This document shows, piece by piece, positions 51,743 to 59,718 of a DNA stretch of 64,000 nucleotides. A model generated the notes under the pieces. It did not search any database, was not told the origin of the DNA, and saw only the letters and a program-made list of their open reading frames with translations. The translations under genes were made by a program, and so were the position numbers. Location of the stretch: assembly GCA_963710975.1 (NCBI GenBank), contig CAVQCG010000001.1:186001-250000 (forward strand), in the 5' to 3' direction. This stretch comes from JBBQXH01 sp963710975 (GTDB lineage Bacteria; Actinomycetota; Thermoleophilia; Gaiellales; Gaiellaceae). The first letter of the stretch is position 1. Every line of letters begins with the position of its first letter.

Positions 51743-52576
51743 GTGGTCATCACCCCGCGAGTGAGGCGGAGGCCGGAGGTAGTGTTGGCGGCCGTGCTCC
51801 CGGATCCCGACTTCACGGCCGCCCTCGCGTTCCTGCGTCGACTGGAGCGACGGATCGCCCGCCGGATCGAAGACCTTTCGTACGGCTTCGCCGTCTTCAA
51901 TCCCGAGCTTCCGGCGGTGTGGGACATCAACCTGATCTGGATCGACGGGGTTCCGAACGGTGTCGGAGCTGCCGACCTCGCAGCGCTGGCCGACGACCTG
52001 CAGGGCTCGGCCGGCCTGAATCATCGGCGACTGCGGCTGGCGCGCGAGGCTGACGTCCTGCGTCTCGCGGACGGATTCGCGGATCTCGGCTGGAGCGAGG
52101 ACGTCCACATCCTGCTGGCGCACAGACGCGACCCTGACCGCGCGCCCGCCGCCGCCGTCCGTGAGATCGACGTCGATGTCCACGCCAGGTTCTCCGAGGC
52201 CGGGCTCCGATCGACCCCCGGCCTGTTCACGGAGGACACCATCGACCAGCTCGCTCGGCTGGGGAGTGTGTACGCAGAGGCCGGCGCGCGCTTCTTCGGC
52301 GTCGAAGCAGGCGGGCAGATCGTGGCTGCGTGCGATCTCTACCAGGACGGCGGAACGGCTCAGATCGAGTCGGTCATGACGCTCGAGGCCCACCGCAATC
52401 GTGGCTACGCGGGAGCACTCGTTCTCCACGCCCTCGCAGAGGCACGCCGAGCCGGGGCCGGCCTCGTCTTCCTCCTGGCCGAGGAGGACGACTGGCCGAA
52501 AGCGCTCTACGCGAAGCTCGGCTTCGACCAGATCGGCCGGGTCGGACTCTTCACCAGGAAGCCCGAGACGGCGTAG
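51743..52576 (+). CDS. GNAT-family N-acetyltransferase
   Basis: A 277-residue protein. The N-terminal half (ERRIARRIEDLSYGFAVFNPELPAVWDINLIWIDG) resembles a degenerate GNAT-like domain. The C-terminal half is a clear GNAT fold: FFGVEAGGQIVAACDLYQDGGTAQIESVMTLEAHRNRGYAGALV with the acetyl-CoA loop (HRNRGYAG), then HALAEARRAGAGLVFLLAEEDDWPKALYAKLGFDQIGRVGLF. It acetylates an unknown amine. GTG 51743, 24 nt after the oxidoreductase stop, so the two may share a transcript. Confidence 0.82.
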   Translation: MVITPRVRRRPEVVLAAVLPDPDFTAALAFLRRLERRIARRIEDLSYGFAVFNPELPAVWDINLIWIDGVPNGVGAADLAALADDLQGSAGLNHRRLRLAREADVLRLADGFADLGWSEDVHILLAHRRDPDRAPAAAVREIDVDVHARFSEAGLRSTPGLFTEDTIDQLARLGSVYAEAGARFFGVEAGGQIVAACDLYQDGGTAQIESVMTLEAHRNRGYAGALVLHALAEARRAGAGLVFLLAEEDDWPKALYAKLGFDQIGRVGLFTRKPETA

Positions 52577-52603
52577 GAGACGCCTCCGGATCGCATGTCC
52601 GGG

Positions 52604-53311
52604 CTACCAGGGGATGGGCGCCCGGTTTCGGAAGAAGCCTCCTGTTGGCCCGTCGTCCGGAAGCGTCGCCAGCCAGACTGGCGTATCGGCACCCTCCTCG
52701 ACGGAGCGCGGAGCGGACTCACCCCCCATGTCGGTGCGAACCCAACCGGGGCACGCGGAATTCACCTTGACGTTCGTTCCACGAAGCTCGTAGGCGAGCA
52801 TGCGCGTCATCGCGTTGAGCGCCGTCTTCGAGACGCGGTAGGCGGGTGTTCCGCCCCACATGTCGTCGAGCTGGCCTGCGCCGCTCGACACGTTGACGAT
52901 GCGTCCGTAGGCGCCACGCTGCATGAGTGGAAGAACCGCGGCGGCGACGCGCCAGGCGCCGATCAGGTTCGTCTCGAGCGTCTGCTCGACGAGAGCGAAG
53001 TCGGGGTCGATCCCCGAGTGATGCTCGTCGAGGAGCACACCCGCGTTGTTGACGAGGATGTCGACCCGGCCGGGGCCAGTGTCGAGCTCCGCCGCGAGGC
53101 GGTCGACGCTCGCCTGGTCGGTCACGTCAAGGCGCCTCGCCGCAACCGGCAGGCCGGCGCGCTCGAGGGAGACAGCTGCGGACTCCACCTTCCCGAAATC
53201 GCGTCCCGTGAGGATCGTCGTGACGCCCTGCGTCGCGAGTTGCCTCGCGATCTCGTGGCCAATTCCGCGATTGCCACCCGTGACGATCGCGACGCGCGCG
53301 TCCGTCGTCAT
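52604..53311 (-). CDS. Short-chain dehydrogenase/reductase (SDR)
   Basis: A 235-residue classical SDR. NAD(P)-binding motif TGGNRGIG, the NNAG motif (VDILVNNAGVLL), Asn of the catalytic tetrad (ETNLIGAW), Ser in VNVSSGAGQL, and YRVSK (Tyr/Lys). Arg in the loop after the second strand (LTGRDFGK) suggests NADP(H). It resembles carbonyl reductase-like SDRs (DEHHSGIDPDFALVEQTLETNLIG). ATG 53311 overlaps the MsrB stop (ATGA), so it is made with MsrB. Confidence 0.9.
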   Translation of the reverse strand: MTTDARVAIVTGGNRGIGHEIARQLATQGVTTILTGRDFGKVESAAVSLERAGLPVAARRLDVTDQASVDRLAAELDTGPGRVDILVNNAGVLLDEHHSGIDPDFALVEQTLETNLIGAWRVAAAVLPLMQRGAYGRIVNVSSGAGQLDDMWGGTPAYRVSKTALNAMTRMLAYELRGTNVKVNSACPGWVRTDMGGESAPRSVEEGADTPVWLATLPDDGPTGGFFRNRAPIPW

Positions 53312-53706
53312 TCCTCGGGATCGAGCTCGAGCGCGACCGAGTTGATGCAGTAGCGCAGACCCGTCGGCTGGGGCCCGTCACGAAAGACGTGCCCGAGGTG
53401 CGAGTCGCAGGTTGCGCACAGTACCTCCGTCCGGGGCACCAGCATCTTGAAGTCCCGCTCGGTCGAGACCGACTCGGGCCCGGCGGGCTCGTAGAAGCTG
53501 GGCCAGCCCGTCCCCGACTCGAACTTCGTCTCCGATCGGAAGAGCTCGGCGCCACAGGCCGCGCAGCGGTAGACGCCGGGCTCCTTGGACGATGCATAGC
53601 GACCGGAGAACGGCCGCTCGGTTCCCTTCTCCCTCAGCACCCGGTACTGGTCGGGCGTGAGCTCCTGGCGCCATTCCTCGTCGGGCTTGTTCACCTTCGT
53701 CGACAT
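53308..53706 (-). CDS. msrB: MsrB, peptide-methionine (R)-S-oxide reductase
   Basis: A 132-residue MsrB that repairs methionine-R-sulfoxide in proteins. Zn-binding pairs CAAC (VYRCAACGAEL) and CATC (VLCATCDSHLGHVF), substrate segment GTGWPSFYEP, and catalytic Cys in RYCINSVAL. ATG 53706 follows AGGAGGTGGTG, a strong ribosome site. First gene of msrB-SDR. A long GC hairpin lies upstream, isolating it from rsgA. Confidence 0.93.
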   Translation of the reverse strand: MSTKVNKPDEEWRQELTPDQYRVLREKGTERPFSGRYASSKEPGVYRCAACGAELFRSETKFESGTGWPSFYEPAGPESVSTERDFKMLVPRTEVLCATCDSHLGHVFRDGPQPTGLRYCINSVALELDPEE

Positions 53707-53763
53707 CGAACACCACCTCCTACCGACAGGCTACCGACCGACCTCGAGGCTGACGGTCAGTCG

Positions 53764-53798
53764 CTCGCGCCGATCGCGCGATCCGCGATCGGCGCGAG
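53764..53798. terminator. 15-bp stem-loop between rsgA and msrB
   Basis: Perfect stem CTCGCGCCGATCGCG / CGCGATCGGCGCGAG with a 5-nt CGATC loop. It follows rsgA on the - strand by ~160 nt and precedes msrB. No T-tract. The rest of 53707-53958 shows another small hairpin (CGGAGGAG/CTCCTCCG) and no credible gene. Confidence 0.65.
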
Positions 53799-53958
53799 TC
53801 TGCCTTCGCCTGCTTGTCCGGGGACGTGCGGATGCCCGACGATGCGGAGGCGGGCCCCGGGCCGGCCTGCGCGCCGGTGGAGGTCGTCGGAGGAGGGTGT
53901 CTCTCCTCCGGATCGTGGCTCGATGATGACCCCGGGCATCCGAAGACTGCGAGTGCCA

Positions 53959-55065
53959 TTAGCTCCAACCCCCTCGTTTCAGCTTGTCCCTGGCGCGGTA
54001 CTCCCGCGTGAAGGCCCGCCACTTGCGACGTTCGTCCGACGCCGCCCTCTTGTCCTGCTTCCGCGCGAGGAACGCGAGCTCTCGCTGGAGCTTCTCGTAG
54101 CTCTCGACGCGGGCCGGGTCGAGCGTCCCGTCATGCACCCCGGCGAGAACGGCACACCCGGGCTCGCCCTGGTGCCCGCAGTCGGAGAACCGACACATCG
54201 CGGCTACCGCCTCGACATCGGCAAACGCGGCCGCCAGGCCTGCATCGGCCTCCCAGAGCTCCAGCACTCTCATCCCGGGGGTGTCGAGCACGAGGCCGCC
54301 GCCGGGAAGCAGGAACAGCTCTCGATGCGTGGTCGTGTGGCGGCCTCGGCCGTCGCTGCGGATCTCCCGCACCACCTGGATCTCCTCGCCGAGCAGGCGG
54401 TTCACGAGGCTCGACTTGCCCACCCCGGAGGATCCGAGCAAGGCAACTGTTCGCGACCCCGCGAGCCAGCGACGAAGCTCGTCGACACCGTCGCCGGTCA
54501 CGTTCGAGATGGGGTGAACCGGCACTCCGAAGGCGACGGAGTCGATCTCCGCGAGCCGTGCGGGAACGTCGTCGTACAGATCGGTTTTCGTGACGACGAC
54601 GACCGGGTCCGCGCCGCTCTCCCATGACGTAGCCAGGTAGCGCTCCAACCGCCGGAGATTGAGGTCGTGGCCCAGGGCGACGACGAGGAAGACCGTGTCG
54701 ACGTTGGCGGCGACGACCTGTTCGTCCGCGACCCCTTCTCGCCGAGTGGCGTCGCCGCCGGAGCGTGAGAACACCGTCCGCCGCGGCAGGACCGCGGCGA
54801 TCGTCGCCTGCCCGTCTCCCTCCGGTGGCCGGGCAGCCACCCAGTCGCCGACGGCCGGGAAGTCAGCGGCGGCGATCGTCTCGTGCCGTAGGCGGCCGGA
54901 GATCTCGGACCACACCTCGCCGCCCGAGCAGTAGAGGACATAGGCACCCCGATGCTGGGCGGCGACGCGGCCCGGGACGAGCCCGTCGAGGGCGTACGGT
55001 TGAAATTCGGTTTGACGCTCGGCCGTCCAGCCAAGCAGGTCGAGATCGTATGCGTGCAGGTTCAC
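53959..55065 (-). CDS. rsgA: RsgA, small-ribosomal-subunit biogenesis GTPase
   Basis: A 368-residue circularly permuted GTPase (YjeQ/EngC) that acts in late 30S maturation. Order of motifs: OB-fold N-terminus (GRVAAQHRGAYVLYCSGGE), G4 VVTKTD, G5-like region, G1 GSSGVGKSSLVN, G2 in RHTTTHRE, G3 DTPGMR. The C-terminal Zn knuckle is CRFSDCGHQGEPGC. GTG 55065 follows CAGGGAG. Upstream on the same strand lies a 16-codon leader ORF, so expression may be attenuated. Some actinobacteria lack rsgA, so its presence is mildly informative. Confidence 0.93.
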   Translation of the reverse strand: MNLHAYDLDLLGWTAERQTEFQPYALDGLVPGRVAAQHRGAYVLYCSGGEVWSEISGRLRHETIAAADFPAVGDWVAARPPEGDGQATIAAVLPRRTVFSRSGGDATRREGVADEQVVAANVDTVFLVVALGHDLNLRRLERYLATSWESGADPVVVVTKTDLYDDVPARLAEIDSVAFGVPVHPISNVTGDGVDELRRWLAGSRTVALLGSSGVGKSSLVNRLLGEEIQVVREIRSDGRGRHTTTHRELFLLPGGGLVLDTPGMRVLELWEADAGLAAAFADVEAVAAMCRFSDCGHQGEPGCAVLAGVHDGTLDPARVESYEKLQRELAFLARKQDKRAASDERRKWRAFTREYRARDKLKRGGWS

Positions 55066-55143
55066 TTCGGAACTCCCTGAGTCGATGCGACAGGACGAAA
55101 CGGCGGGCGCGGGCCCGCGGCGCTCAGGAAGTGCCGGTGCTCG

Positions 55144-55194
55144 CTAGGCGAGGAGGGCGGGCCCGCACGTGCAGGAGGCGAGAGACGGATTCAT
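55144..55194 (-). CDS. 16-residue leader peptide upstream of rsgA
   Basis: A short ORF, MNPSLASCTCGPALLA, with a near-perfect ribosome site (AAGGAGG, 8 nt before ATG 55194). It ends 78 nt before the rsgA GTG. Between them is a GC-rich segment with the self-complementary CGCGGGCCCGCG, able to form a hairpin. Two Cys codons in SCTC suggest a translation-attenuation or cysteine-sensing leader, as known for Cys-rich leader ORFs in actinobacteria. The strength of the ribosome site is the main evidence; no homologues were checked. Confidence 0.5.
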   Translation of the reverse strand: MNPSLASCTCGPALLA

Positions 55195-55277
55195 CTGAGT
55201 AACCTCCTTCGGTCGGGGCCAGGCGGAACGACTGCGCAGGGTAGAGGAGATGCCGGACGGCGTCAAGCAATCCGTCG

Positions 55278-55955
55278 TCACGACGTGGGGAGGACGAAGA
55301 AGGCGACCACCGCGTACTGGCAGACGACGGCCGCGATCACGAGGGCGTGGAAGAGCTCGTGGTAGCCGAAGACGCTGGGCAGAAGCTTCGGCCATTTGCA
55401 CGCATAGAAGATCGCGCCGATCGTATACAGAGCGCCTCCGGCAGCGAGCAAGGCCACCCCTGCGACTCCGAGGCGGTCGATCGCCTGCGGCACGAAGACG
55501 AGACTCATCCAGCCCAGCGAGGCGCCGAAGGCGACTGCGACCCAGCCGGGTGCAGTAACCCAGAAGACCCGGGTCGCTATCGCGGCAATGGCTCCGACCC
55601 AGACGATGGCCAGCATCGCGATCCGGAGCGGACCTGACAGGACGATCAGCAGGAACGGCATGTACGAGCCGGCGATCATCAAGTAGATGCCCGAGTGGTC
55701 GACTCGGCGCATCCAAAGGCGTTGCGACGGAGACCAGCGCACCCGGTGGTAGAGGGCGCTTGCGCCGAACATGCATGCTGTGGCGAGCGCGTAGATCACG
55801 GCTGCCACGGTGGCCCGCACGTCGTGGGCGCCGATCACGAGGACGGCGCCCACGACGAGCGAGACGTAGAAGGCGTAGAGATGCGAGACGCCGCGTAGAA
55901 GGGGCTTCGAATCAAACCCCGTGTCGAACGTGTTCGACGTCTCCTTCGTGGCCAT
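55278..55955 (-). CDS. Hemolysin III / PAQR-family membrane protein
   Basis: A 225-residue seven-segment membrane protein of the HlyIII (YqfA/TrhA) family. Conserved positions: Ser/His in LRGVSHLYAFYVSL, SALYHRVRWSP, RRVDHSGIYLMIAGSYMPF (His-Asp metal-like site), and GYHELFHALVIAAVVCQY near the end. The His/Asp set is that of PAQR-type putative metal-dependent hydrolases. ATG 55955 was chosen over GTG 55967. It is 17 nt downstream of the cold-shock gene on the same strand. Confidence 0.9.
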   Translation of the reverse strand: MATKETSNTFDTGFDSKPLLRGVSHLYAFYVSLVVGAVLVIGAHDVRATVAAVIYALATACMFGASALYHRVRWSPSQRLWMRRVDHSGIYLMIAGSYMPFLLIVLSGPLRIAMLAIVWVGAIAAIATRVFWVTAPGWVAVAFGASLGWMSLVFVPQAIDRLGVAGVALLAAGGALYTIGAIFYACKWPKLLPSVFGYHELFHALVIAAVVCQYAVVAFFVLPTS

Positions 55956-55972
55956 CTCGGCCTCCACTCCTC

Positions 55973-56182
55973 CTAGCCGGCCAGCTGTACGACGCCGGTG
56001 GCCTCGGGGCCCTTCTGGCCTGCGCGAGGCTCAAACTCCACCCGCGCTCCCTCGGAGAGGCTCTTGAAGCCCTCTCCCTCGATGTTCGAGTGGTGCACGA
56101 ACAGGTCCTTGCCGCCGTCGTCGGGCGTAATGAAGCCGTAGCCCTTCGCGTCGTTGAACCACTTCACGGTTCCGGTTGCCAT
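55973..56182 (-). CDS. Cold-shock-domain protein (CspA-like)
   Basis: A 69-residue cold-shock protein: MATGTVKWFNDAKGYGFITPDD, RNP1 (KGYGFI) and RNP2 (LFVHHSNI) intact, ending GPEATGVVQLAG. It binds single-stranded RNA/DNA as a chaperone. ATG 56182 follows GGGAGGTGATC, a strong site. The ~110-bp upstream region before the TetR gene end is probably its long 5' UTR, as usual for csp genes, but I cannot define a structure. Confidence 0.95.
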   Translation of the reverse strand: MATGTVKWFNDAKGYGFITPDDGGKDLFVHHSNIEGEGFKSLSEGARVEFEPRAGQKGPEATGVVQLAG

Positions 56183-56293
56183 AGTCAGATCACCTCCCTC
56201 ACCTTGTCCGAACGGGTAAGGAACGGCGCCTGAGGCACCACACCGGTACTCGCTCACAATTGGGTCGCGCGCAGTGTAGCCGATGAGGGCCCC

Positions 56294-56878
56294 CTACACC
56301 GCGCGCGCGAGCCGCACCATCAGGTCTGCGACCTGATGATCGTCGAGACCCTCGTTCCGGGCGAGCGAGCGCCACGTCTGAAACGCGATCGCGTGACCGA
56401 TAGTCGCACGCAGCAGCACGCGCCTTCGTCCGCGCGCCGTCCAGCCGCGCTCGAGCAACATACGCACCTCCGCCCAGTAGCGGAGCGTCGGCGCCGCAAC
56501 GGCCTGGATCGCCTCGACCTCCGGCAGGTCGCGAAGCACGAGCGCGGTCATGCCCTCGGTCGCGCGGAAGTATGCGTAGATCTCTCGGAGCGCCGTTTCG
56601 AGTCGCTCCTCGGGATCTCGGATCGCGACCCAACTCGAAGCATCCGGGAGCGGGTTCTCGGCCCGCCAGTGGCCCGAGCATGCTCTGAACAGCGAGAGCT
56701 CGTCGGGGAAGTGGCGATAGACGGTGAGGCGCTGAACCCCCGCCCTCTCGGCGATCGCGCTGATCGTCGTGCGAGCCGGGCCGAGGGATCCGTGCAGGTC
56801 GACCGCTGCTTCCACGATCCGCTGGCGCGTCTCCGCCTGGCTCTGAGCGCGCTCCTTGAGTTCGTACTTTCTCGTCAT
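56294..56878 (-). CDS. TetR-family regulator
   Basis: A 194-residue TetR-type repressor. N-terminal helix-turn-helix (RQRIVEAAVDLHGSLGPARTTISAIAERAGVQRLTVYRHFPDELSLF), then a variable ligand domain. ATG 56878 gives the usual short basic N-terminus. It is divergent from the cupin gene across a ~107-bp gap with AT-rich, partly palindromic sequence, so it likely regulates that gene and itself. Confidence 0.88.
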   Translation of the reverse strand: MTRKYELKERAQSQAETRQRIVEAAVDLHGSLGPARTTISAIAERAGVQRLTVYRHFPDELSLFRACSGHWRAENPLPDASSWVAIRDPEERLETALREIYAYFRATEGMTALVLRDLPEVEAIQAVAAPTLRYWAEVRMLLERGWTARGRRRVLLRATIGHAIAFQTWRSLARNEGLDDHQVADLMVRLARAV

Positions 56879-56985
56879 TTCAGTCAACGCTAGTGTCTAT
56901 TGAACTTGACAGATGGGGAGTCAGCCTTGTACGGTGCCGGTATCAGTATACATATCTGTTCAACCAAATAGGGGGATCAGACACC
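56879..56985. promoter_or_regulatory. Divergent TetR/cupin promoter region
   Basis: A + strand -35 TTGACA at 56906-56911 with a weak -10 (TACGGT, 56930-56935, 18-nt spacing). Further in is AT-rich CAGTATACATATCTG, an imperfect palindrome, and TTGAAC...GTTCAA flanking elements, plausible TetR operator parts. The low GC content stands out in this region. Confidence 0.45.
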
Positions 56986-57495
56986 ATGACGACGCGCATA
57001 CAGAGGATCGCAGTCGCTGCAGACAACGATGATCGGGTCGACCTCGGCGGGTTCGGCGTCACGTGGAAGATCGAGGGAGACGAGACAGGTGACCGCTTCT
57101 CGGTCGTCCACCACCCGATCGCACCGCGTGCTCTCGTGGCGCCGCTTCACCGGCATCACAACGAGGACGAATACTCCTTCGTCATCAAGGGGACGCTCGG
57201 AGCACTGCTCGGCGACGAGGTCGTGAGCGCCGGCCCGGGAACGTGGGTGTTCAAGCCCCGCGATCAGTGGCACACGTTCTGGAACGCGGGCGACACACCC
57301 TGTGAGATCGTCGAGGTCATCTCCCCAGCCGGCTTCGAGACGTTCTTCCGCGAGCTCGCCGAGCTGTTCTCGTCGGCGAGCGATCCCGATCCGGCGGGCC
57401 TCGCCGACCTGTGTGCGCGCTATTCGCTCGACATGGATCCCGACAGCGTCCCCGGTCTCTGCGCGCGCTTCGGGCTCACATACCCGTCCGAGTGA
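56986..57495 (+). CDS. Cupin-domain protein
   Basis: A 169-residue cupin. Metal-binding motif HRHHNEDEYSFVIKGTLG (His, His, Glu) and second motif WVFKPRDQWHTFWNAGD (His). The C-terminal ~45 residues form a helical tail (AELFSSASDPDPAGLADLC). ATG 56986 is used; the conserved core begins ~20 residues later. Cupins include dioxygenases, isomerases and binding proteins; the activity is unknown. Divergent TetR gene suggests induction by a small molecule. Confidence 0.85.
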   Translation: MTTRIQRIAVAADNDDRVDLGGFGVTWKIEGDETGDRFSVVHHPIAPRALVAPLHRHHNEDEYSFVIKGTLGALLGDEVVSAGPGTWVFKPRDQWHTFWNAGDTPCEIVEVISPAGFETFFRELAELFSSASDPDPAGLADLCARYSLDMDPDSVPGLCARFGLTYPSE

Positions 57496-57501
57496 GCTGG
57501 A

Positions 57502-58632
57502 TCACGACTCCGCTCGGGCTGCCGCGAGGCGCTCGGGCGGAGTCGGGTGGGAGAAGAGCGCGAGGTAGACGGCCCGCGGTGGGTCGAGGTCGGAGAGGTT
57601 CGTGCGGGCAAGCGCCAGGTGTGCGGCCTCGAAGGCGCCGAGATCGCCGGTGAGCTCGAGCGAGATACGGTCGGCCGTGCGCTCCCAACGACGCGAGAGC
57701 GACGCGCCGAACGGAAGGCTCAGGATCTCGAGCCCGGCCGCAACGAGGAGCACGAACGGCGCGATCCGCGGGTCTCCGGCGCCCGAGACGCCGATCGCGC
57801 CGAGAACGGCAGGCCAGCTGAGGAGCGCGTAGAGGACGAGGATGAAGGCCATCGCACCCATCGCCCCGAGAGCAATCCCCTTCGCGACGTGCCGCTCGCG
57901 CCTGTGCGCGAGCTCGTGGGCGGTGACGAGTCGGACTTCGTCGGCACCACTCGCACGAAGCAGCGTGTCGTAGAGGACGACCCGCCGGGTGCGACCGATG
58001 CCCGAGACGTAGGCGTTCGCCTTCGTCGTCCTGCGGCTCGCGTCGGCAACGAGAACGTCACGCACGGGGACTCCGGCGCTCTCGGAGAGCGCCCGGAGGC
58101 TCTCGGCCAGGGCGAAGTCGTCGAGCGGCGTGAAGCGATTGAAGATCGGCTCGAGCAGCACGGGAGCGACGAACCCGAGTGCGACGACCAACACCGCTGC
58201 GCCTGGCGCGGCGACCGCGGGCCACGTATCCGGCAGCGCGCGGGCGAGAGCAACGAGCGCGAAGAGGGCGAGTGACGTCAGCACCACCTCGATCGCGAGG
58301 CCCTTCGCCCGGTCGCCGAGCCAGGCGCCCGGGGTCTGGGTCGCGAAGCCGAAGCGCCGCTCGCGGGCGTATCCCCGCCAGAAGGCGAGCGGCAGCCTGA
58401 CGAGGGCGGAGATCGCGACGACGAGCGCCGGGTAGGCAATCGCTCGGGCCCACCACGGCAGACCGTCGATGACGCCATAGAGCCGATCCCCCGCCACAGT
58501 GAACGCAAGCGCGGCGAGAACGCCGAGGGCGATGGCCAGATCGATTGCGAACGCGACATAGAGCGGCCGGTGGTACCGGCGGGCGTGCTCGACCTCCTCG
58601 GGCGAGAAGTCCGCGGGAAGGTTTGGCGTCAT
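57502..58632 (-). CDS. M48-family (Ste24/CAAX-protease-like) metalloprotease
   Basis: A 376-residue membrane metalloprotease. About four to five N-terminal membrane segments, then ADASRRTTKANAYVSGIGRTRRVVLYDTLL, the Zn motif TAHELAHRRERH (HEXXH), two more segments, and the third-ligand region RWERTADRISLELTGD. The N-terminal domain (RPLYVAFAIDLAIALGVLAALAF) matches the M48 peptidase N-terminal region of Ste24-like enzymes. ATG 58632. It begins only 24 nt from the divergent beta-propeller gene. Confidence 0.88.
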   Translation of the reverse strand: MTPNLPADFSPEEVEHARRYHRPLYVAFAIDLAIALGVLAALAFTVAGDRLYGVIDGLPWWARAIAYPALVVAISALVRLPLAFWRGYARERRFGFATQTPGAWLGDRAKGLAIEVVLTSLALFALVALARALPDTWPAVAAPGAAVLVVALGFVAPVLLEPIFNRFTPLDDFALAESLRALSESAGVPVRDVLVADASRRTTKANAYVSGIGRTRRVVLYDTLLRASGADEVRLVTAHELAHRRERHVAKGIALGAMGAMAFILVLYALLSWPAVLGAIGVSGAGDPRIAPFVLLVAAGLEILSLPFGASLSRRWERTADRISLELTGDLGAFEAAHLALARTNLSDLDPPRAVYLALFSHPTPPERLAAARAES

Positions 58633-58656
58633 CTGTCGTGAATTATCCGACTGCTC

Positions 58657-59718
58657 GTGAGTCGGCAGAGCAAAGTCGCGTTGGCAGGGGTTTTCGGCGC
58701 CCTCATCGGGCTCGCCGCGCTTGCGGTCGCCGTCTGGATTCTCGGACGCTCCGGCGGGAACGACGGCTCGACCGGAGCCGAGACCGACATTCCGGCCATT
58801 GACACGGGTAGCACCGATGTCACGCCCACCGAGCCCCCGCCCGAGGAGCGGACGCAGACGATCGAGGTGGGTGGCTTCCCGAATGCGGTTGCGGTCGGGG
58901 AAAAGGGGGTCTGGGTCGTCCGCGACGGCCGCCGCCTGCTTCGCCTGAACCCCGCAGACGGCTCGATCGTGGGGCGCGTCGGCGCCGGTGACGAGCTGGG
59001 CAGCGAGCGAGCGTGCGGAGTCGCCGTCGGAGGAGGCGCCGTGTGGGTCGTCACCGTCTCGGGACAGGTCGCTCGCATCAACCCGGAGACCAACCGCGTC
59101 TCCCGGCTGATTCCTGTCGAGGACGCTGCGTGCGTCGCCGCGGGAGCCCGGGGAATCTGGGTGACGAGCCCCAACCTGGCTGTCGTGACCAGAATCGATC
59201 CGGCGACGAACGAGATCGTCACGGAGATCCCCGTGGACGGGTTCCCCGAGGGTGTGACGACGGGCTTCGGCTCGGTCTGGGTCGCGAACAGCGGCCCGCC
59301 GGACGGCGTCAACGGAACCGTCTCGCGCATCAATCCGCAGACGAACGCCGTGGCGGTCACGATCGACCTCTCGAACGGCCCGCAGTTCCTGGCAACGGGC
59401 GCCGGCAGCATCTGGGCGAGCGCGAACGACGGGACCGTCGTCCGCATCGACCCGAAGGAAAACGCGCCCGTCGGGAGGCCGATCCCGATCGCCGACGGCG
59501 GCCGAACGAACGTCACAGTCGGCGGTGGCTCGGTCTGGGCGACCGTCATCGACGCCGATCTCGGTTCCGGTTCGGTCAGCGAGATCGACCCCGAGACGGG
59601 CGCGGTCGTCGAGCCCCCGATACCCGTGGGCGAGGGACCACTCGGCCTGGCGTTCGGGGTCAAGAAGCTCTGGGTGACGAACTACCAGGACGGGTCGGTC
59701 AGCGCGTACTCACCGTAG
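58657..59718 (+). CDS. Membrane-anchored beta-propeller (YncE/Vgb-like) protein
   Basis: A 353-residue protein. An N-terminal membrane anchor (VALAGVFGALIGLAALAVAVWILG), a Thr/Pro-rich linker, then a repeated ~40-residue motif of the form GVWV...V.RI.P.TN.V....... (for example GIWVTSPNLAVVTRIDPATN, SVWVANSGPPDGVNGTVSRI, SIWASANDGTVVRIDPKEN), making a six- or seven-bladed propeller outside the cell. GTG 58657. The 3' end overlaps the convergent dehydrogenase by 9 nt. Likely a binding or scaffold protein. Confidence 0.8.
   Translation: MSRQSKVALAGVFGALIGLAALAVAVWILGRSGGNDGSTGAETDIPAIDTGSTDVTPTEPPPEERTQTIEVGGFPNAVAVGEKGVWVVRDGRRLLRLNPADGSIVGRVGAGDELGSERACGVAVGGGAVWVVTVSGQVARINPETNRVSRLIPVEDAACVAAGARGIWVTSPNLAVVTRIDPATNEIVTEIPVDGFPEGVTTGFGSVWVANSGPPDGVNGTVSRINPQTNAVAVTIDLSNGPQFLATGAGSIWASANDGTVVRIDPKENAPVGRPIPIADGGRTNVTVGGGSVWATVIDADLGSGSVSEIDPETGAVVEPPIPVGEGPLGLAFGVKKLWVTNYQDGSVSAYSP

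Noticed and set aside
53720..54022. 100-codon - strand frame between msrB and rsgA
   Set aside because: Overlaps the rsgA 3' end and a long hairpin; Ser/Arg/Pro-rich with no ribosome site or motif.
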